Shown here: positions 35,981 through 44,979 of the stretch, piece after piece
How positions within the stretch are numbered: position 1 is the first letter of the stretch
How the letters are laid out: each line of letters starts with the position of its first letter
NCBI RefSeq assembly: GCF_036053395.1
Contig: NZ_CP107942.1
Location: 10,344,001-10,408,000, forward strand
Origin: Actinoplanes sp. NBC_00393
GTDB taxonomy: Bacteria; Actinomycetota; Actinomycetes; Mycobacteriales; Micromonosporaceae
DNA: 64,000 nucleotides
Direction of reading: 5' to 3'
Translations under genes and position numbers: made by a program
The notes under the pieces: generated by a model
Told to the model about the DNA's origin: nothing
Seen by the model: the letters and a program-made list of their open reading frames with translations, nothing else
Database searches by the model: none

Positions 35981-37291
35981 GTGCTGAATCGGATCGACCT
36001 GCGCGGCTCCCGCCGGGACCCGCGCGGACTGCTGCCCCGTGCCCAACTCGACGTCTCCGTCGCGGTCGAGAAGATCCGCCCGGTCGTCGAGGCGGTGCAT
36101 CAGCATGGGTTCAGCGCGATCCGGGAGGCGACCGAGCGGTTCGACGGCGTCCGGCTGGAGCGCCTGCGGGTGCCGGCCGAGGCGATCGCCGCTGCCGCCG
36201 AGACCCTCGACCCGGAGGTGCGCGCCGCCCTGCTCGAGGCGATCAAGCGGGCCCGCAAGGTGCACGCCGACCAGCGCCGCACCGACGTGACCACGCAGGT
36301 CGTCGACGGTGGCACGGTCACCGAGCGCTGGGTGCCGGTGCGCCGCGTCGGGCTCTACGTCCCGGGCGGCCTGGCCGTCTACCCGTCGACCGTGGTGATG
36401 AACGTGGTGCCCGCCCAGGAGGCCGGCGTCGAGGGCCTGGTCGTGGCGTCGCCGCCGCAGACCGCCAACAACGGCCTGCCGGACTCGCGGGTGCTGGCCG
36501 CCTGCGCGCTGCTCGGCGTCGACGAGGTCTACGCGGTCGGTGGCGCCCAGGCGATCGCGATGCTGGGGTACGGGTCGGACGGCGCAGACGAGGGCGACCG
36601 GTGTGAGCCGGTGGACGTCATCACCGGGCCGGGCAACATCTGGGTGACCGCGGCGAAGCGGATGCTGCGTGGCACCGTCGGGATCGACGCCGAGGCCGGC
36701 CCGACCGAGATCGCCATCCTGGCCGACGAGACCGCCGACCCGCGGCACGTCGCCGCCGACCTGATCAGCCAGGCGGAGCACGACCCGCTCGCCGCGAGCG
36801 TGCTGGTCACCGACTCGACGGCGCTCGTCGACGCGGTCGAGGTCGAGCTGGGCAAGCAGGTCGCGGCCACCAAGCACGACGAGCGGGTGCGGACCGCGCT
36901 GACCGGTGAGCAGTCCGGTGTGGTGCTGGTCGACGACCTCGAGCAGGGGCTGGCGGTCGTCGACGCGTACGCGGCGGAGCACCTGGAGATCCAGACGCGC
37001 GACGCGCGGCAGTGGGCCATGCGGGTCCGCAACGCCGGCGCGATCTTCGTCGGCGCCTGGGCGCCGGTCTCGCTCGGCGACTACGCGGCGGGGTCCAACC
37101 ACGTGCTGCCCACCGGCGGCTGCGCCCGGCATTCGTCCGGCCTGTCGGTGCAGTCGTTCCTGCGGGGCATCCACGTCGTGGAGTACACCGAGGAGGCTCT
37201 GCGCGATGTCGCCGGCCACGTGGTGGCGCTGGCAAACGCGGAGGACCTGCCGGCGCACGGAGATGCTGTCAAAGTGAGGTTCGGCCAGTGA
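35981..37291 (+). CDS. hisD: Histidinol dehydrogenase HisD
   Basis: Catalyses the last two oxidations of histidine synthesis, NAD- and zinc-dependent, in the cytoplasm. 436 residues. Typical blocks are [73 protein letters not shown] and [21 protein letters not shown]. It starts the cluster hisD-hisC-hisB-small ORF-hisH-small ORF-priA and overlaps hisC by 4 bp (GTGA). Confidence 0.97.
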   Translation: MLNRIDLRGSRRDPRGLLPRAQLDVSVAVEKIRPVVEAVHQHGFSAIREATERFDGVRLERLRVPAEAIAAAAETLDPEVRAALLEAIKRARKVHADQRRTDVTTQVVDGGTVTERWVPVRRVGLYVPGGLAVYPSTVVMNVVPAQEAGVEGLVVASPPQTANNGLPDSRVLAACALLGVDEVYAVGGAQAIAMLGYGSDGADEGDRCEPVDVITGPGNIWVTAAKRMLRGTVGIDAEAGPTEIAILADETADPRHVAADLISQAEHDPLAASVLVTDSTALVDAVEVELGKQVAATKHDERVRTALTGEQSGVVLVDDLEQGLAVVDAYAAEHLEIQTRDARQWAMRVRNAGAIFVGAWAPVSLGDYAAGSNHVLPTGGCARHSSGLSVQSFLRGIHVVEYTEEALRDVAGHVVALANAEDLPAHGDAVKVRFGQ

Positions 37292-38364
37292 CCACGATCG
37301 ACGATCTGCCGATCCGGGATGATCTGCGCGGCAAGTCGCCCTACGGCGCGCCGCAGCTCGACGTCGCGGTCCGGCTGAACACCAACGAGCATGCCTTCGC
37401 GGTCCCGCAGCCGGTGGTCGAGGCGATGCGCAAGATGCTCGACGCCGAGCTGGCCGACCTCAACCGCTACCCGGACCGGGACGCGGTGGCGCTGCGCACC
37501 GACCTCGCTGACTATCTGGGGCACGGCCTCACCTACCGCAGCGTGTGGGCGGCCAACGGCTCCAACGAGGTGCAGCAGCAGCTGCTCCAGGCGTTCGGCG
37601 GCCCGGGGCGGACCGCGCTCGGCTTCGGCCCGTCGTACTCGATGCATCCGCTGCTCGCGGGCGGCACCGGCACCCGCTGGATCGGTTCGCTGCGTGACCC
37701 CGACTTCGGGCTGCGTCCCGAGGCGGCGATCGCGGAGATCGAGAAGCACGACCCGGACATGGTCTTCCTCTGCTCGCCGAACAACCCGACCGGCACCGCG
37801 CTCGACCCGTCGGTGATCGACGCCGTGCTCGGCGCGGCGCGCGGCATGGTGCTGGTCGACGAGGCCTACTTCGAGTACGCCCGGGCCGGCACCCGCAGCG
37901 CGATCGAGTTGCTTCCCGGGCACCCGCGCCTGGTGGTGACCCGGACCATGAGCAAGGCGTTCGGGTTCGCCGGTGGACGGCTGGGCTACTTCGCCGCCGA
38001 CCCGGCCGTGATCGACGCGGTCCAGCTGGTGCGCCTGCCGTACCACTTGAGCGCGCTGACCCAGGCCGCCGCGCGGGCCGCCGTCTCGCAGAGCGCCGCG
38101 CTGCTGGCCACCGTCGAGCAGATCAAGGTCCAGCGTGACCGGATCGTCTCCACCCTGCGGGCCCGCGGAGTCCGGGTCGCCGACAGCGACGCCAACTTCG
38201 TGCTGTTCGCCGTCTCCCCGGACCAGAAGGCCGACTGGCAGGCGTTCCTCGACCGGGGCGTGCTGATCCGCGATGTGGGCCTGGCCGGCTGGCTGCGGGT
38301 CACCGCCGGCACCGAATCCGAGACGACTGCTTTCCTGAACGCTGCTGAGGAGATCCTTTCGTGA
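37288..38364 (+). CDS. hisC: Histidinol-phosphate aminotransferase HisC
   Basis: A PLP enzyme of 358 residues that makes histidinol phosphate. The internal-aldimine Lys is in [15 protein letters not shown] (Lys223). [19 protein letters not shown] and [10 protein letters not shown] are the other substrate and cofactor motifs. GTG 37288 overlaps the hisD stop. The frame is open further upstream inside hisD, but that part is not HisC-like. It overlaps hisB by 4 bp. Confidence 0.96.
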   Translation: MTTIDDLPIRDDLRGKSPYGAPQLDVAVRLNTNEHAFAVPQPVVEAMRKMLDAELADLNRYPDRDAVALRTDLADYLGHGLTYRSVWAANGSNEVQQQLLQAFGGPGRTALGFGPSYSMHPLLAGGTGTRWIGSLRDPDFGLRPEAAIAEIEKHDPDMVFLCSPNNPTGTALDPSVIDAVLGAARGMVLVDEAYFEYARAGTRSAIELLPGHPRLVVTRTMSKAFGFAGGRLGYFAADPAVIDAVQLVRLPYHLSALTQAAARAAVSQSAALLATVEQIKVQRDRIVSTLRARGVRVADSDANFVLFAVSPDQKADWQAFLDRGVLIRDVGLAGWLRVTAGTESETTAFLNAAEEILS

Positions 38365-38972
38365 GCCGCACCGCCCGCATCGAGCGCGTGACCAACGAGA
38401 CCAAGGTGCTGATCGAGATCGACCTCGACGGCACCGGCAAGGGCGACCTGAACACCGGGGTCGGCTTCTACGACCACATGCTCAACCAGCTCGCCAAGCA
38501 CGGCGGATTCGACCTGACCGTGCGCTGCGAGGGCGATCTGGAGATCGACTCGCACCACACCATGGAGGACACCGCGATCGCGCTGGGCGAGGCCTTCGCC
38601 CGCGCGCTCGGCGACAAGCGGGGCATCCGGCGGTACGGGTCGGCCACCATCCCGATGGACGAGGTGCTGGTCCGGGCCGCCGTCGACCTGTCCGGCCGGC
38701 CCTATGTGGTGCACGACGAGCCGCTGCTCACGCCGTACATCGGACCGGTCTACGCGACCAGCATGACCCGGCACATCTTCGAGGCGTTCGGCCACGCGGC
38801 CAAGGTGACCCTGCACGTGGACGTGCTGCGGGCCTGCCGGCCGGGCGGCCACCCGGACGCGCACCACGTGGTGGAGGCGCAGTTCAAGGCGTTCTCCCGG
38901 GCGCTGCGCGAGGCCGTCGAGATCGACCCGCGCAACGCCGGGGCGCTGCCGTCCACCAAGGGGGTGCTGTGA
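38361..38972 (+). CDS. hisB: Imidazoleglycerol-phosphate dehydratase HisB
   Basis: A 203-residue manganese enzyme of histidine synthesis, without the phosphatase domain found in enterics. The metal-binding repeats are [16 protein letters not shown] and [37 protein letters not shown] is the conserved N-terminal block. It overlaps hisC and, at its stop (GTGA), the small membrane protein gene. Confidence 0.97.
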   Translation: MSRTARIERVTNETKVLIEIDLDGTGKGDLNTGVGFYDHMLNQLAKHGGFDLTVRCEGDLEIDSHHTMEDTAIALGEAFARALGDKRGIRRYGSATIPMDEVLVRAAVDLSGRPYVVHDEPLLTPYIGPVYATSMTRHIFEAFGHAAKVTLHVDVLRACRPGGHPDAHHVVEAQFKAFSRALREAVEIDPRNAGALPSTKGVL

Positions 38973-39130
38973 TCTCCCTGGTCCTGTTCGCGCTGGCCGG
39001 CATCCTGCTGGGCGGCGTGATCCAGCTGGTGAAGTCGGATGCCACGAAGTTCAGCATCGGCCTCACCGCGGTGCTCGCGCTGCTGGCCACCGCGGGCGGG
39101 TTCGCCTGGTGGCCGTCGGGGGAGGCGTGA
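38969..39130 (+). CDS. Small membrane protein between hisB and hisH
   Basis: A 53-residue ORF read directly from the sequence. GTG 38969 overlaps the hisB stop by 4 bp, and the TGA at 39128-39130 overlaps the hisH ATG by one base. It begins [20 protein letters not shown] and ends GGFAWWPSGEA: two membrane helices joined by the polar loop VKSDATKFS. Tight coupling on both sides argues that it is translated. Function unknown. It is easily missed because of its size. Confidence 0.8.
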   Translation: MISLVLFALAGILLGGVIQLVKSDATKFSIGLTAVLALLATAGGFAWWPSGEA

Positions 39131-39750
39131 TGAAGGTCGTCATTCTGGACTACGGCTCGGGGAACCTGCGCTCGGCGGAGCGGGCCGTCGCCCGCACCGG
39201 TGTGGACGTGACGGTGACCGACGATCTGGCGGCCGCGGCTGCCGCGGACGGTCTCGTGGTGCCCGGTGTCGGGGCGTACGCGGCGTGTATGGCCGGGATC
39301 GAGCAGCTCGGCGCCGGCCCGGTGATCGCGGACCGGGTGGCGGCCGGCAAGCCGGTGCTCGGCATCTGCGTCGGCATGCAGATCCTCTTCGACTCCGGTG
39401 TGGAGCACGGGGTGGAGACCAAGGGGCTGGGCCTGCTGCCGGGTTCGGTCACCAAACTCGCCGCGCAGCGCATCCCGCACATGGGCTGGAACACCGTGCA
39501 GGTGCCGGAGGGATCCCGGCTACTGGCCGGTCTGCCCGCTGACACGAGGTTTTACTTCGTCCACTCGTACGCCGCTCAAGATCTTGACCTTTTGGCGCAG
39601 GCCGGCGCCGAGGTGACCAGCGCAAGCCACGACCTGCCGTTCGCGGCCGTGGTGGAGGCCGGCGCGCTCAGCGCTGCCCAGTTCCACCCGGAGAAATCGG
39701 CGGACGCCGGGTTTGCGCTGCTCAGCAACTGGGTCGCGACCCTGCGGTGA
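39130..39750 (+). CDS. hisH: Imidazole glycerol phosphate synthase glutaminase subunit HisH
   Basis: A 206-residue class I amidotransferase that feeds ammonia to HisF. The nucleophilic Cys is in GICVGMQILFD and the catalytic His-x-Glu is in AAQFHPEKS. MKVVILDYGSGNLRSAERA is the normal N-terminus, so ATG 39130 is chosen; GGGGGAGG lies just upstream. Its partner hisF is 3 kb downstream, beyond priA and an inserted pair of genes. Confidence 0.96.
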   Translation: MKVVILDYGSGNLRSAERAVARTGVDVTVTDDLAAAAAADGLVVPGVGAYAACMAGIEQLGAGPVIADRVAAGKPVLGICVGMQILFDSGVEHGVETKGLGLLPGSVTKLAAQRIPHMGWNTVQVPEGSRLLAGLPADTRFYFVHSYAAQDLDLLAQAGAEVTSASHDLPFAAVVEAGALSAAQFHPEKSADAGFALLSNWVATLR

Positions 39751-40064
39751 GCAAGGAACGCGCGCGACGGCGGGCCGAGCGGCTCGCCGTCCTGGAGAAG
39801 GAGAAGGCGGTCCGCGCCCGGAAGGTGGCCCGGCGCGGCCGGCGCCAGGCCCTCGTGCGGCGCCTCAAACCGCGGTTCGGCCGGGACGGCCGGCTCTATC
39901 ACCGCAGCCGGCGGCAACGGATCGGCATCGTGGTCGTCACCCTGCTGGCCGTCGCGGCGGTCTGGACGCTCATCCCGGACCTCGCACTTCGCATCATCCT
40001 GACCGCCATGCTCGTCCTGGCTGTGCCGGCCCTCGTCGTCGTGGTGCTCGGCCGCCGCGCCTGA
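39747..40064 (+). CDS. Small basic membrane protein between hisH and priA
   Basis: 105 residues from GTG 39747, which overlaps the hisH stop. The first 55 residues are very basic (ERARRRAERLAVLEKEKAVRARK), then come two membrane helices (about 55-72 and 75-99). No recognised family. Small membrane proteins are known between his genes in actinomycetes, but no function has been assigned to them. Confidence 0.75.
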   Translation: MSKERARRRAERLAVLEKEKAVRARKVARRGRRQALVRRLKPRFGRDGRLYHRSRRQRIGIVVVTLLAVAAVWTLIPDLALRIILTAMLVLAVPALVVVVLGRRA

Positions 40065-40085
40065 ACCCGTTCTCTAGGGAGAAGA

Positions 40086-40808
40086 ATGACCCTCCAACTG
40101 CTGCCCGCCGTCGACGTCGCCGACGGCCAAGCCGTCCGCCTGGTGCAGGGCGCCGCCGGCTCGGAGACTGCCTACGGTGACCCGCTCGAGGCCGCGCTGG
40201 CCTGGCAGAACGACGGCGCCGAGTGGATCCATCTGGTCGACCTGGACGCCGCTTTCGGCCGCGGTTCGAACGCCGAGCTGCTCGCCGACGTGGTGCGCCG
40301 GCTCGACGTGAAGGTGGAGCTCTCCGGCGGCATCCGGGACGACGAGTCGCTGACCCGGGCCCTGTCCACCGGCGCCCAGCGGGTCAACATCGGCACCGCC
40401 GCGCTGGAGGACCCGGAGTGGTGCGACCGGATCTGCGGCGAGTACGGCGACCGCGTCGCGATCGGCCTGGACGTGCGCGGCCGCACCCTTGCCGCCCGCG
40501 GCTGGACCCGGGACGGCGGCGACCTGTACGAGGTGCTGGCCCGGCTCGACAAGGCGGGCGCGTCCCGCTACGTCGTCACCGACATCACCAAGGACGGCAC
40601 CATGCGCGGGCCGAACCTGGACCTGCTGCGTGAGGTGTGCGCCGCCACCGACAAGCCGATCATCGCGAGCGGTGGGGTCTCCAAGCTGGACGACCTGCGG
40701 GCGCTGGCCACCCTGGAGCCGGTCGGGGTCGAGGGTGTGATCGCTGGTAAGGCGCTTTACGCGGGTGCTTTCACCGTGCGTGAGGCGCTCGACGTGCTCG
40801 CGGCCTGA
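40086..40808 (+). CDS. priA: PriA: phosphoribosyl isomerase (HisA, probably also TrpF)
   Basis: A 240-residue (beta-alpha)8 isomerase acting on ProFAR in histidine synthesis. The first catalytic Asp is in [18 protein letters not shown] and the second in [15 protein letters not shown]. In actinomycetes that lack trpF this enzyme also isomerises phosphoribosylanthranilate. No trpF is present here, and trp genes are nearby, so dual activity is likely but not proven. The Shine-Dalgarno GGGAGAAG precedes the ATG. Its end overlaps the convergent LysR gene by 52 bp. Confidence 0.93.
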   Translation: MTLQLLPAVDVADGQAVRLVQGAAGSETAYGDPLEAALAWQNDGAEWIHLVDLDAAFGRGSNAELLADVVRRLDVKVELSGGIRDDESLTRALSTGAQRVNIGTAALEDPEWCDRICGEYGDRVAIGLDVRGRTLAARGWTRDGGDLYEVLARLDKAGASRYVVTDITKDGTMRGPNLDLLREVCAATDKPIIASGGVSKLDDLRALATLEPVGVEGVIAGKALYAGAFTVREALDVLAA

Positions 40809-41680
40809 GCCCAGGCTTCGCGTAACGCTTGTTCGGCGGCCCGGATTGCCGGCCGGGCCGCCGCCGAATCACGCCAGGCGACCACGACGTGACGGGTAGG
40901 CGTCGGACTTATCCGGACAACTCGGACTTCACGCGGCAGTGGCGGCCGGGCCAGCCGGGGGATCAGGCCGACGCCCAGCCCGGCGGCGATCAACGTCAAC
41001 TGCGTCTCGAACTCGCCGACCTGGAAGTCCGGGACCACGCCGGGCAGCTTGCGGATCAGATACTCATAGCAGACGTCGCCGGCCCGGACCGCGATCCAGT
41101 GCTCGTCACGGGCCTCCTCCAGGGTGGCGGTTCCGCGCAGCCGGTGATCGTCCGGCACGATGAGATCCGCGTGGTCGGCGCCGATCTCCACCTTGGTGAC
41201 GCAGTCCGGATAGCGCAGACCCACCTCGGGCCAGTCGTCCAGCACGGCCAGGTCGACGTGCCCGCGGCGCAGCAGCTCCAGGCCCTCGTGCGGGTTGACC
41301 TCGATCAGGCCGGTGGTGAGCTGCGGATGCCGGCTCTTCAAAGAGCGCAGGGCGTGCGGCATCAGGGCCCGGCAGGCGGTCGCGAAGGCGGCCACGGTGA
41401 GCCGGCCGGTGACCGTGTCCCGGTGTGCGGCGAGCGCGGCCTCCGCCTCGTCCATGCTGGTCAGCACCCGCTCCGCGTGGTCGGCGAGCACCCGGCCGGC
41501 CTCGGTGAGCCGCAGTCGCCGGCCGTCCTTCTCGACCAGGGTGGCGCCGGTCTCCCGCTCCAGCTTCGAGATCTGCTGGGAGACTGCGGACGGCGTACAG
41601 TGCAGGGCCTGACCGGCCGCGAGGACCGTGCCGTAGCTGGCCACCGCGTGCAGCGCGCGCAGCCTGCCGAGGTCAATCAT
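40757..41680 (-). CDS. LysR family transcriptional regulator
   Basis: A 307-residue regulator: N-terminal winged helix-turn-helix ([41 protein letters not shown]) and a C-terminal periplasmic-binding-like effector domain. It is divergent from the EamA transporter with 72 bp between, the usual arrangement of a LysR regulator and its target. The effector is unknown. Its 3' end overlaps the end of priA on the other strand. Confidence 0.92.
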   Translation of the reverse strand: MIDLGRLRALHAVASYGTVLAAGQALHCTPSAVSQQISKLERETGATLVEKDGRRLRLTEAGRVLADHAERVLTSMDEAEAALAAHRDTVTGRLTVAAFATACRALMPHALRSLKSRHPQLTTGLIEVNPHEGLELLRRGHVDLAVLDDWPEVGLRYPDCVTKVEIGADHADLIVPDDHRLRGTATLEEARDEHWIAVRAGDVCYEYLIRKLPGVVPDFQVGEFETQLTLIAAGLGVGLIPRLARPPLPREVRVVRISPTPTRHVVVAWRDSAAARPAIRAAEQALREAWAQAASTSSASRTVKAPA

Positions 41681-41695
41681 GTAGCGATGCTACAT
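41679..41695. promoter_or_regulatory. Inverted repeat at the LysR start (likely operator)
   Basis: ATGTAGC-GAT-GCTACAT is a perfect inverted repeat with 7-bp arms. It overlaps the LysR start codon and lies in the divergent LysR/EamA region. Binding here would fit autorepression. LysR sites commonly have the T-N11-A form, which this contains. Confidence 0.6.
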
Positions 41696-41752
41696 TCTGG
41701 GTGTAGGTTAATTTGCTGGTGCTTAAGGTTTCGGGAAACCAGGCTGAGCCGT

Positions 41753-42637
41753 ATGAGACCGCGTGACCTCGCCCTCGCCGTCGCCGTGGCGGCGATCTGG
41801 GGCATCAACTTCGTCGCCATCGACGCCGGGCTGGACCATTTCCCGCCGCTGCTCTTCTCCGCGCTGCGGTTCGGGCTGGCCGCCTTCCCCGCGGTGCTGC
41901 TGGTCGGCCGCCCGCAGGTGCCGTGGCGGTGGATCGTGATCGTCGCGCTGGTTCTCGGCGTCATCAAGTTCTCGCTGCTCTTCGCCGGGATGGCGGCCGG
42001 GATGCCGGCCGGCCTCAGCTCGCTGGTGCTGCAGAGCCAGGCCGTTTTCACGATGTTCTTCGCGGTCTGGTTCCTGCGCGAGCGGCCGCGGCCGATCCAG
42101 ATCGCCGGCCTGGCCGTCGCGGTTGCCGGCGTCGTCGTGGTGGCCACCCGGATGGCCGCCGAGCTGCCGGCCTTCCTGCTGCTGATCGGCGCGGCGGCAG
42201 CCTGGGGCCTGTCCAACATCGCCACCCGCAAGGCGTCCCCGCCGGACACGCTCAACTTCATGGTCTGGGTCAGCGCTCTGGCCACCGGCCCACTTCTGGT
42301 GCTCTCCCTGATCATCGACGGTCCGGCCACCGACCTCGCCGCGCTTCGCGCGATCGACACCGAGGCGGTGCTGGCCCTGCTGTACATCGCTCTGCTCTCC
42401 ACGCTCGCCGGCTTCGCCGGCTGGGGTTTCCTGATGCGCAGGTACGGCGCCGCGACCGTGGCGCCGTTCTCCATGCTCGTCCCGTTCTTCGGCATCGCGT
42501 CGGCCGCTCTCGTGCTCGGTGAGCCGATCTACCGGGTGGACGTGATCGGCGGTGTGCTCGTCGTCGGCGGCGTGCTTTTGGGACTGGTCCGGGCCCGGCC
42601 GGTGGCGACGAAGGAACTGGTTAGGGTTGGGGCATGA
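41753..42637 (+). CDS. EamA family (DMT) transporter
   Basis: A 294-residue protein with ten predicted membrane helices in two EamA repeats (about 5-135 and 145-280). The first repeat starts [34 protein letters not shown]. The family exports metabolites such as amino acids; the substrate is unknown. It is divergent from a LysR regulator and its stop overlaps the hisF ATG (ATGA), so hisF may be translated from its transcript. The upstream open frame lies over the LysR gene and is not used. Confidence 0.9.
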   Translation: MRPRDLALAVAVAAIWGINFVAIDAGLDHFPPLLFSALRFGLAAFPAVLLVGRPQVPWRWIVIVALVLGVIKFSLLFAGMAAGMPAGLSSLVLQSQAVFTMFFAVWFLRERPRPIQIAGLAVAVAGVVVVATRMAAELPAFLLLIGAAAAWGLSNIATRKASPPDTLNFMVWVSALATGPLLVLSLIIDGPATDLAALRAIDTEAVLALLYIALLSTLAGFAGWGFLMRRYGAATVAPFSMLVPFFGIASAALVLGEPIYRVDVIGGVLVVGGVLLGLVRARPVATKELVRVGA

Positions 42638-43395
42638 CGGTCGCGGTACGAGTGATCCCCTGCCTGGACGTGGACGCCGGGCGGGTGGTGAAGGGTGTCA
42701 ACTTCGTCGACCTGCGGGACGCCGGTGACCCGGTGGCGCTGGCTTCGGCGTACGACGCGGCCGGTGCGGACGAGCTGACCTTCCTCGACGTGACCGCCTC
42801 CTCCGACGACCGCGGCACCATGCTCGACGTGGTCCGGCGGACCGCTGAGACGGTCTTCATCCCGCTGACCGTCGGCGGCGGCGTGCGCTCGGTGGAGAAC
42901 GTGGACGTGCTCCTGCGCGCCGGCGCGGACAAGGTCGGCGTCAACACCGCGGCGATCGCCCGTCCCGATCTGATCCGCGAGATCGCCGAGCGGTTCGGCA
43001 ACCAGGTGCTGGTCCTCTCGCTCGACGTGCGCCGGTCGGCCGAGCAGCCGAGCGGCTGGGAGGTCACCACCCACGGCGGCCGGCGCAGTGCCGGGCTCGA
43101 CGCGATCGAGTGGGCCGCCCGGGTGGCGGACCTGGGCGCCGGTGAGATCCTGCTGAACTCGATGGACGCCGACGGGACGAAGGCCGGCTTCGACCTCGAG
43201 CTGATCCGCGCGGTCCGGGCCGTCGTCGACATCCCGGTCATCGCCAGCGGCGGGGCGGGCGCGGTCGAGCACTTCCCGCCCGCGGTCGAGGCCGGCGCCG
43301 ACGCGGTGCTGGCGGCCAGCGTGTTCCACTTCGGAGACCTCAGCATCGGCGAGGTGAAGGACACACTGCGGTCGGCCGGAAACCCGGTCCGCTGA
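42634..43395 (+). CDS. hisF: Imidazole glycerol phosphate synthase cyclase subunit HisF
   Basis: A 253-residue (beta-alpha)8 cyclase that works with HisH. The catalytic Asp residues are in [18 protein letters not shown] (Asp11) and [16 protein letters not shown]. It is separated from the rest of the his genes by a LysR/EamA pair and overlaps the EamA gene by 4 bp, without a clear promoter of its own. The trp leader begins directly after its stop codon. Confidence 0.96.
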   Translation: MTVAVRVIPCLDVDAGRVVKGVNFVDLRDAGDPVALASAYDAAGADELTFLDVTASSDDRGTMLDVVRRTAETVFIPLTVGGGVRSVENVDVLLRAGADKVGVNTAAIARPDLIREIAERFGNQVLVLSLDVRRSAEQPSGWEVTTHGGRRSAGLDAIEWAARVADLGAGEILLNSMDADGTKAGFDLELIRAVRAVVDIPVIASGGAGAVEHFPPAVEAGADAVLAASVFHFGDLSIGEVKDTLRSAGNPVR

Positions 43396-43401
43396 TATGG
43401 T
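43396..43401 (+). promoter_or_regulatory. Likely -10 element of the trpD leader
   Basis: TATGGT ends 7 nt before the leader-peptide ATG at 43409 and overlaps the hisF stop region. Transcription would start at or just before that ATG, giving a leaderless leader peptide, since no Shine-Dalgarno is seen. The -35 region is not obvious. Confidence 0.55.
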
Positions 43402-43408
43402 CTGCCGC

Positions 43409-43432
43409 ATGACTTTCTGGTGGCCCGCCTGA
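43409..43432 (+). CDS. trpL: trp leader peptide MTFWWPA
   Basis: A seven-codon ORF, ATG-ACT-TTC-TGG-TGG-CCC-GCC-TGA, with two adjacent Trp codons. It lies about 85 bp before trpD and is followed by competing hairpins ending in a terminator with a T-run. Tandem Trp codons in a tiny ORF at this place are the hallmark of ribosome-mediated trp attenuation. Trp is rare, so chance is unlikely. Confidence 0.88.
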   Translation: MTFWWPA

Positions 43433-43476
43433 TCGGCGGACCCCCGTACCAGGCCGCCTCTCCGAGGCGGCCTTTT
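43425..43476 (+). terminator. trp attenuator (1:2, 2:3 and 3:4 hairpins)
   Basis: Four complementary segments alternate: CCGCC (43425-43429), GGCGG (43435-43439), CCGCC (43454-43458) and GGCGG (43466-43470). 3:4 is the terminator: 9-bp arms 43452-43460 and 43464-43472 with loop TCC, then TTTT (43473-43476). 2:3 would be the antiterminator. Segment 1 overlaps the end of the leader peptide, so a ribosome stalled at the Trp codons would free segment 2 for 2:3 pairing and allow trpD transcription. Confidence 0.88.
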
Positions 43477-43516
43477 CCGTGTCTTCGGTGGGGCCTGAAC
43501 CTTCTGGAGAACATCG

Positions 43517-44515
43517 ATGAACACCTGGCCCGAACTGGTCACCCGCCTGCTCGCGAACGAGGACCTGACCGCGGAATCGGCCGCCTGGGCGATGGAGCGC
43601 GTGATCGCGGGTGAGGCGCGGCCCGCACAGCTCGCGGCCTTCCTGGTCGCGCTCCGCGCCAAGGGCGAGGCGGCGGCCGAGATCGACGGCTTCGTCACCG
43701 CGTTGTTGCACGCCGCCACCCCGGTGTCCGTCGCGGGCGACACCCTCGACATCGCCGGCACCGGCGGCGACGGCACCAACGCCGTCAACATCTCGACCAT
43801 GGCCGCCGTGGTGGCCGCCGCTACCGGAGTCACCGTGGTCAAACACGGTGGCCGGGCCGCCTCGGCGACCAGCGCCGGCTCGGCGGACCTGGTGGAGGCG
43901 CTGGGCGTACCGCTGGACCTGCCGCCCGAGCGGAGCGCCGGGATCGGGATCACCTTCCTCTTCGCGCCCCGAGTGCATCCAGGCATGCGGTACGCGGCCC
44001 CGGTGCGGCGCGAGCTGGGCGTGCCGACCGTGTTCAACCTGCTCGGTCCTTTGATCAACCCGGCGCGGCCGGCGTACCGGCTGGTCGGGGTGGCCGACGC
44101 CCGGATGCTCCCGGTGATCGTCGAAGTGCTCCGCCGGCGTGGGTCGAACGCCCTGGTGGTTCGCGGTGACGACGGTCTCGACAAACTCAGCACCAGCACG
44201 ACGTCGCAGGTGTGGACAGTCCGGGACGGTGTGGCGACACACACCGTGCTCGACCCCAGGGACCTCGGACTGGCCCGCCCGGCGCCCGGGGCACTGCGGG
44301 GCGGGGACGCCGCGGCCAACGCCCGGGTCATGCACGAGCTGCTGGCCGGTCAGCGGGGACCTGTCCGCGACGCCGTCCTGCTCAACGCGGCGGCGGCGCT
44401 GACCACGACCGGGACAGCGCTCCCGGAGGCGCTGGCCCGATGTGCGGAAGCGGTCGACTCCGGGGCGGCCGCCGCCACCCTCAAACGCTGGGTCGAGCTA
44501 GCGGCCGTCGGCTAG
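43517..44515 (+). CDS. trpD: Anthranilate phosphoribosyltransferase TrpD
   Basis: Second step of tryptophan synthesis, 332 residues. It has the GTGGDGTNAVNIST phosphoribosyl-binding loop (near 78-91), KHGGRAASATSAGSADL and HPGMRYAAPVRRELGVPTVFNLLGPL. It has no fused glutaminase domain. The gene is single, under its own Trp-codon attenuator, separate from trpE at 61.5 kb. Its 3' end overlaps the next minus-strand gene by 18 bp. Confidence 0.96.
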   Translation: MNTWPELVTRLLANEDLTAESAAWAMERVIAGEARPAQLAAFLVALRAKGEAAAEIDGFVTALLHAATPVSVAGDTLDIAGTGGDGTNAVNISTMAAVVAAATGVTVVKHGGRAASATSAGSADLVEALGVPLDLPPERSAGIGITFLFAPRVHPGMRYAAPVRRELGVPTVFNLLGPLINPARPAYRLVGVADARMLPVIVEVLRRRGSNALVVRGDDGLDKLSTSTTSQVWTVRDGVATHTVLDPRDLGLARPAPGALRGGDAAANARVMHELLAGQRGPVRDAVLLNAAAALTTTGTALPEALARCAEAVDSGAAAATLKRWVELAAVG

Positions 44516-44926
44516 CCGCATGCTGTACTCACGGACCGCGGCGCTGTACGTCTGCTCGTCCAGCGACCAGTCGGAGTAACCGGGCTCGGCGGACCGGTTC
44601 AGCTGGGCCTGCAACGTCATCACGGCGGAGGAGAGCCCACTGAACGGCCTGGTCCGCCAGAGCTGCTCACCGGCCGGGGCGACCGCGATCAGATCGTCGT
44701 CGACAGTGATCAGCCCGGCCCCGGCGAGGCGGCGGACCGCCTCCTCCAATTCGTCGCGGCTGGGCACGCTGTGGTGCAGGAAATCCGCCGCGGCCAGCAG
44801 GTCGGCCAGGGTCGCCCCGGTCACCGGCAGGGCAGCGTGCAGCGCCCGATCCCGTTCCAGTCGCTCGGCGATCACCGCGGAGACGAAGATCCAAGCGTCG
44901 TTCCAGTGCCAGCCTCCGACCCCCAT
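44498..44926 (-). CDS. Hypothetical protein (no recognised domain)
   Basis: 142 residues from ATG 44926 (MGVGGWHWNDAWIFV); ATG 44983 would add 19 residues but overlaps the YczE-like gene. Helical, with a region resembling a winged helix: AADFLHHSVPSRDELEEAVRRLAGAGLITVDDDLIAVAPAGEQLWR, which might bind DNA. No membrane segment. It lies between trpD (convergent) and a YczE-like gene on the same strand. Confidence 0.65.
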   Translation of the reverse strand: MGVGGWHWNDAWIFVSAVIAERLERDRALHAALPVTGATLADLLAAADFLHHSVPSRDELEEAVRRLAGAGLITVDDDLIAVAPAGEQLWRTRPFSGLSSAVMTLQAQLNRSAEPGYSDWSLDEQTYSAAVREYSMRLADGR

Positions 44927-44979
44927 GCCGCAATGATGCCGTGTGGTCGGCTCACCCGGAAGCGAATGTGTCCGGATGA

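Noticed and set aside
43377..43445. A tRNA gene near the trp leader hairpins
   Set aside because: No T-loop or anticodon arm could be drawn; the stems are explained by the attenuator.
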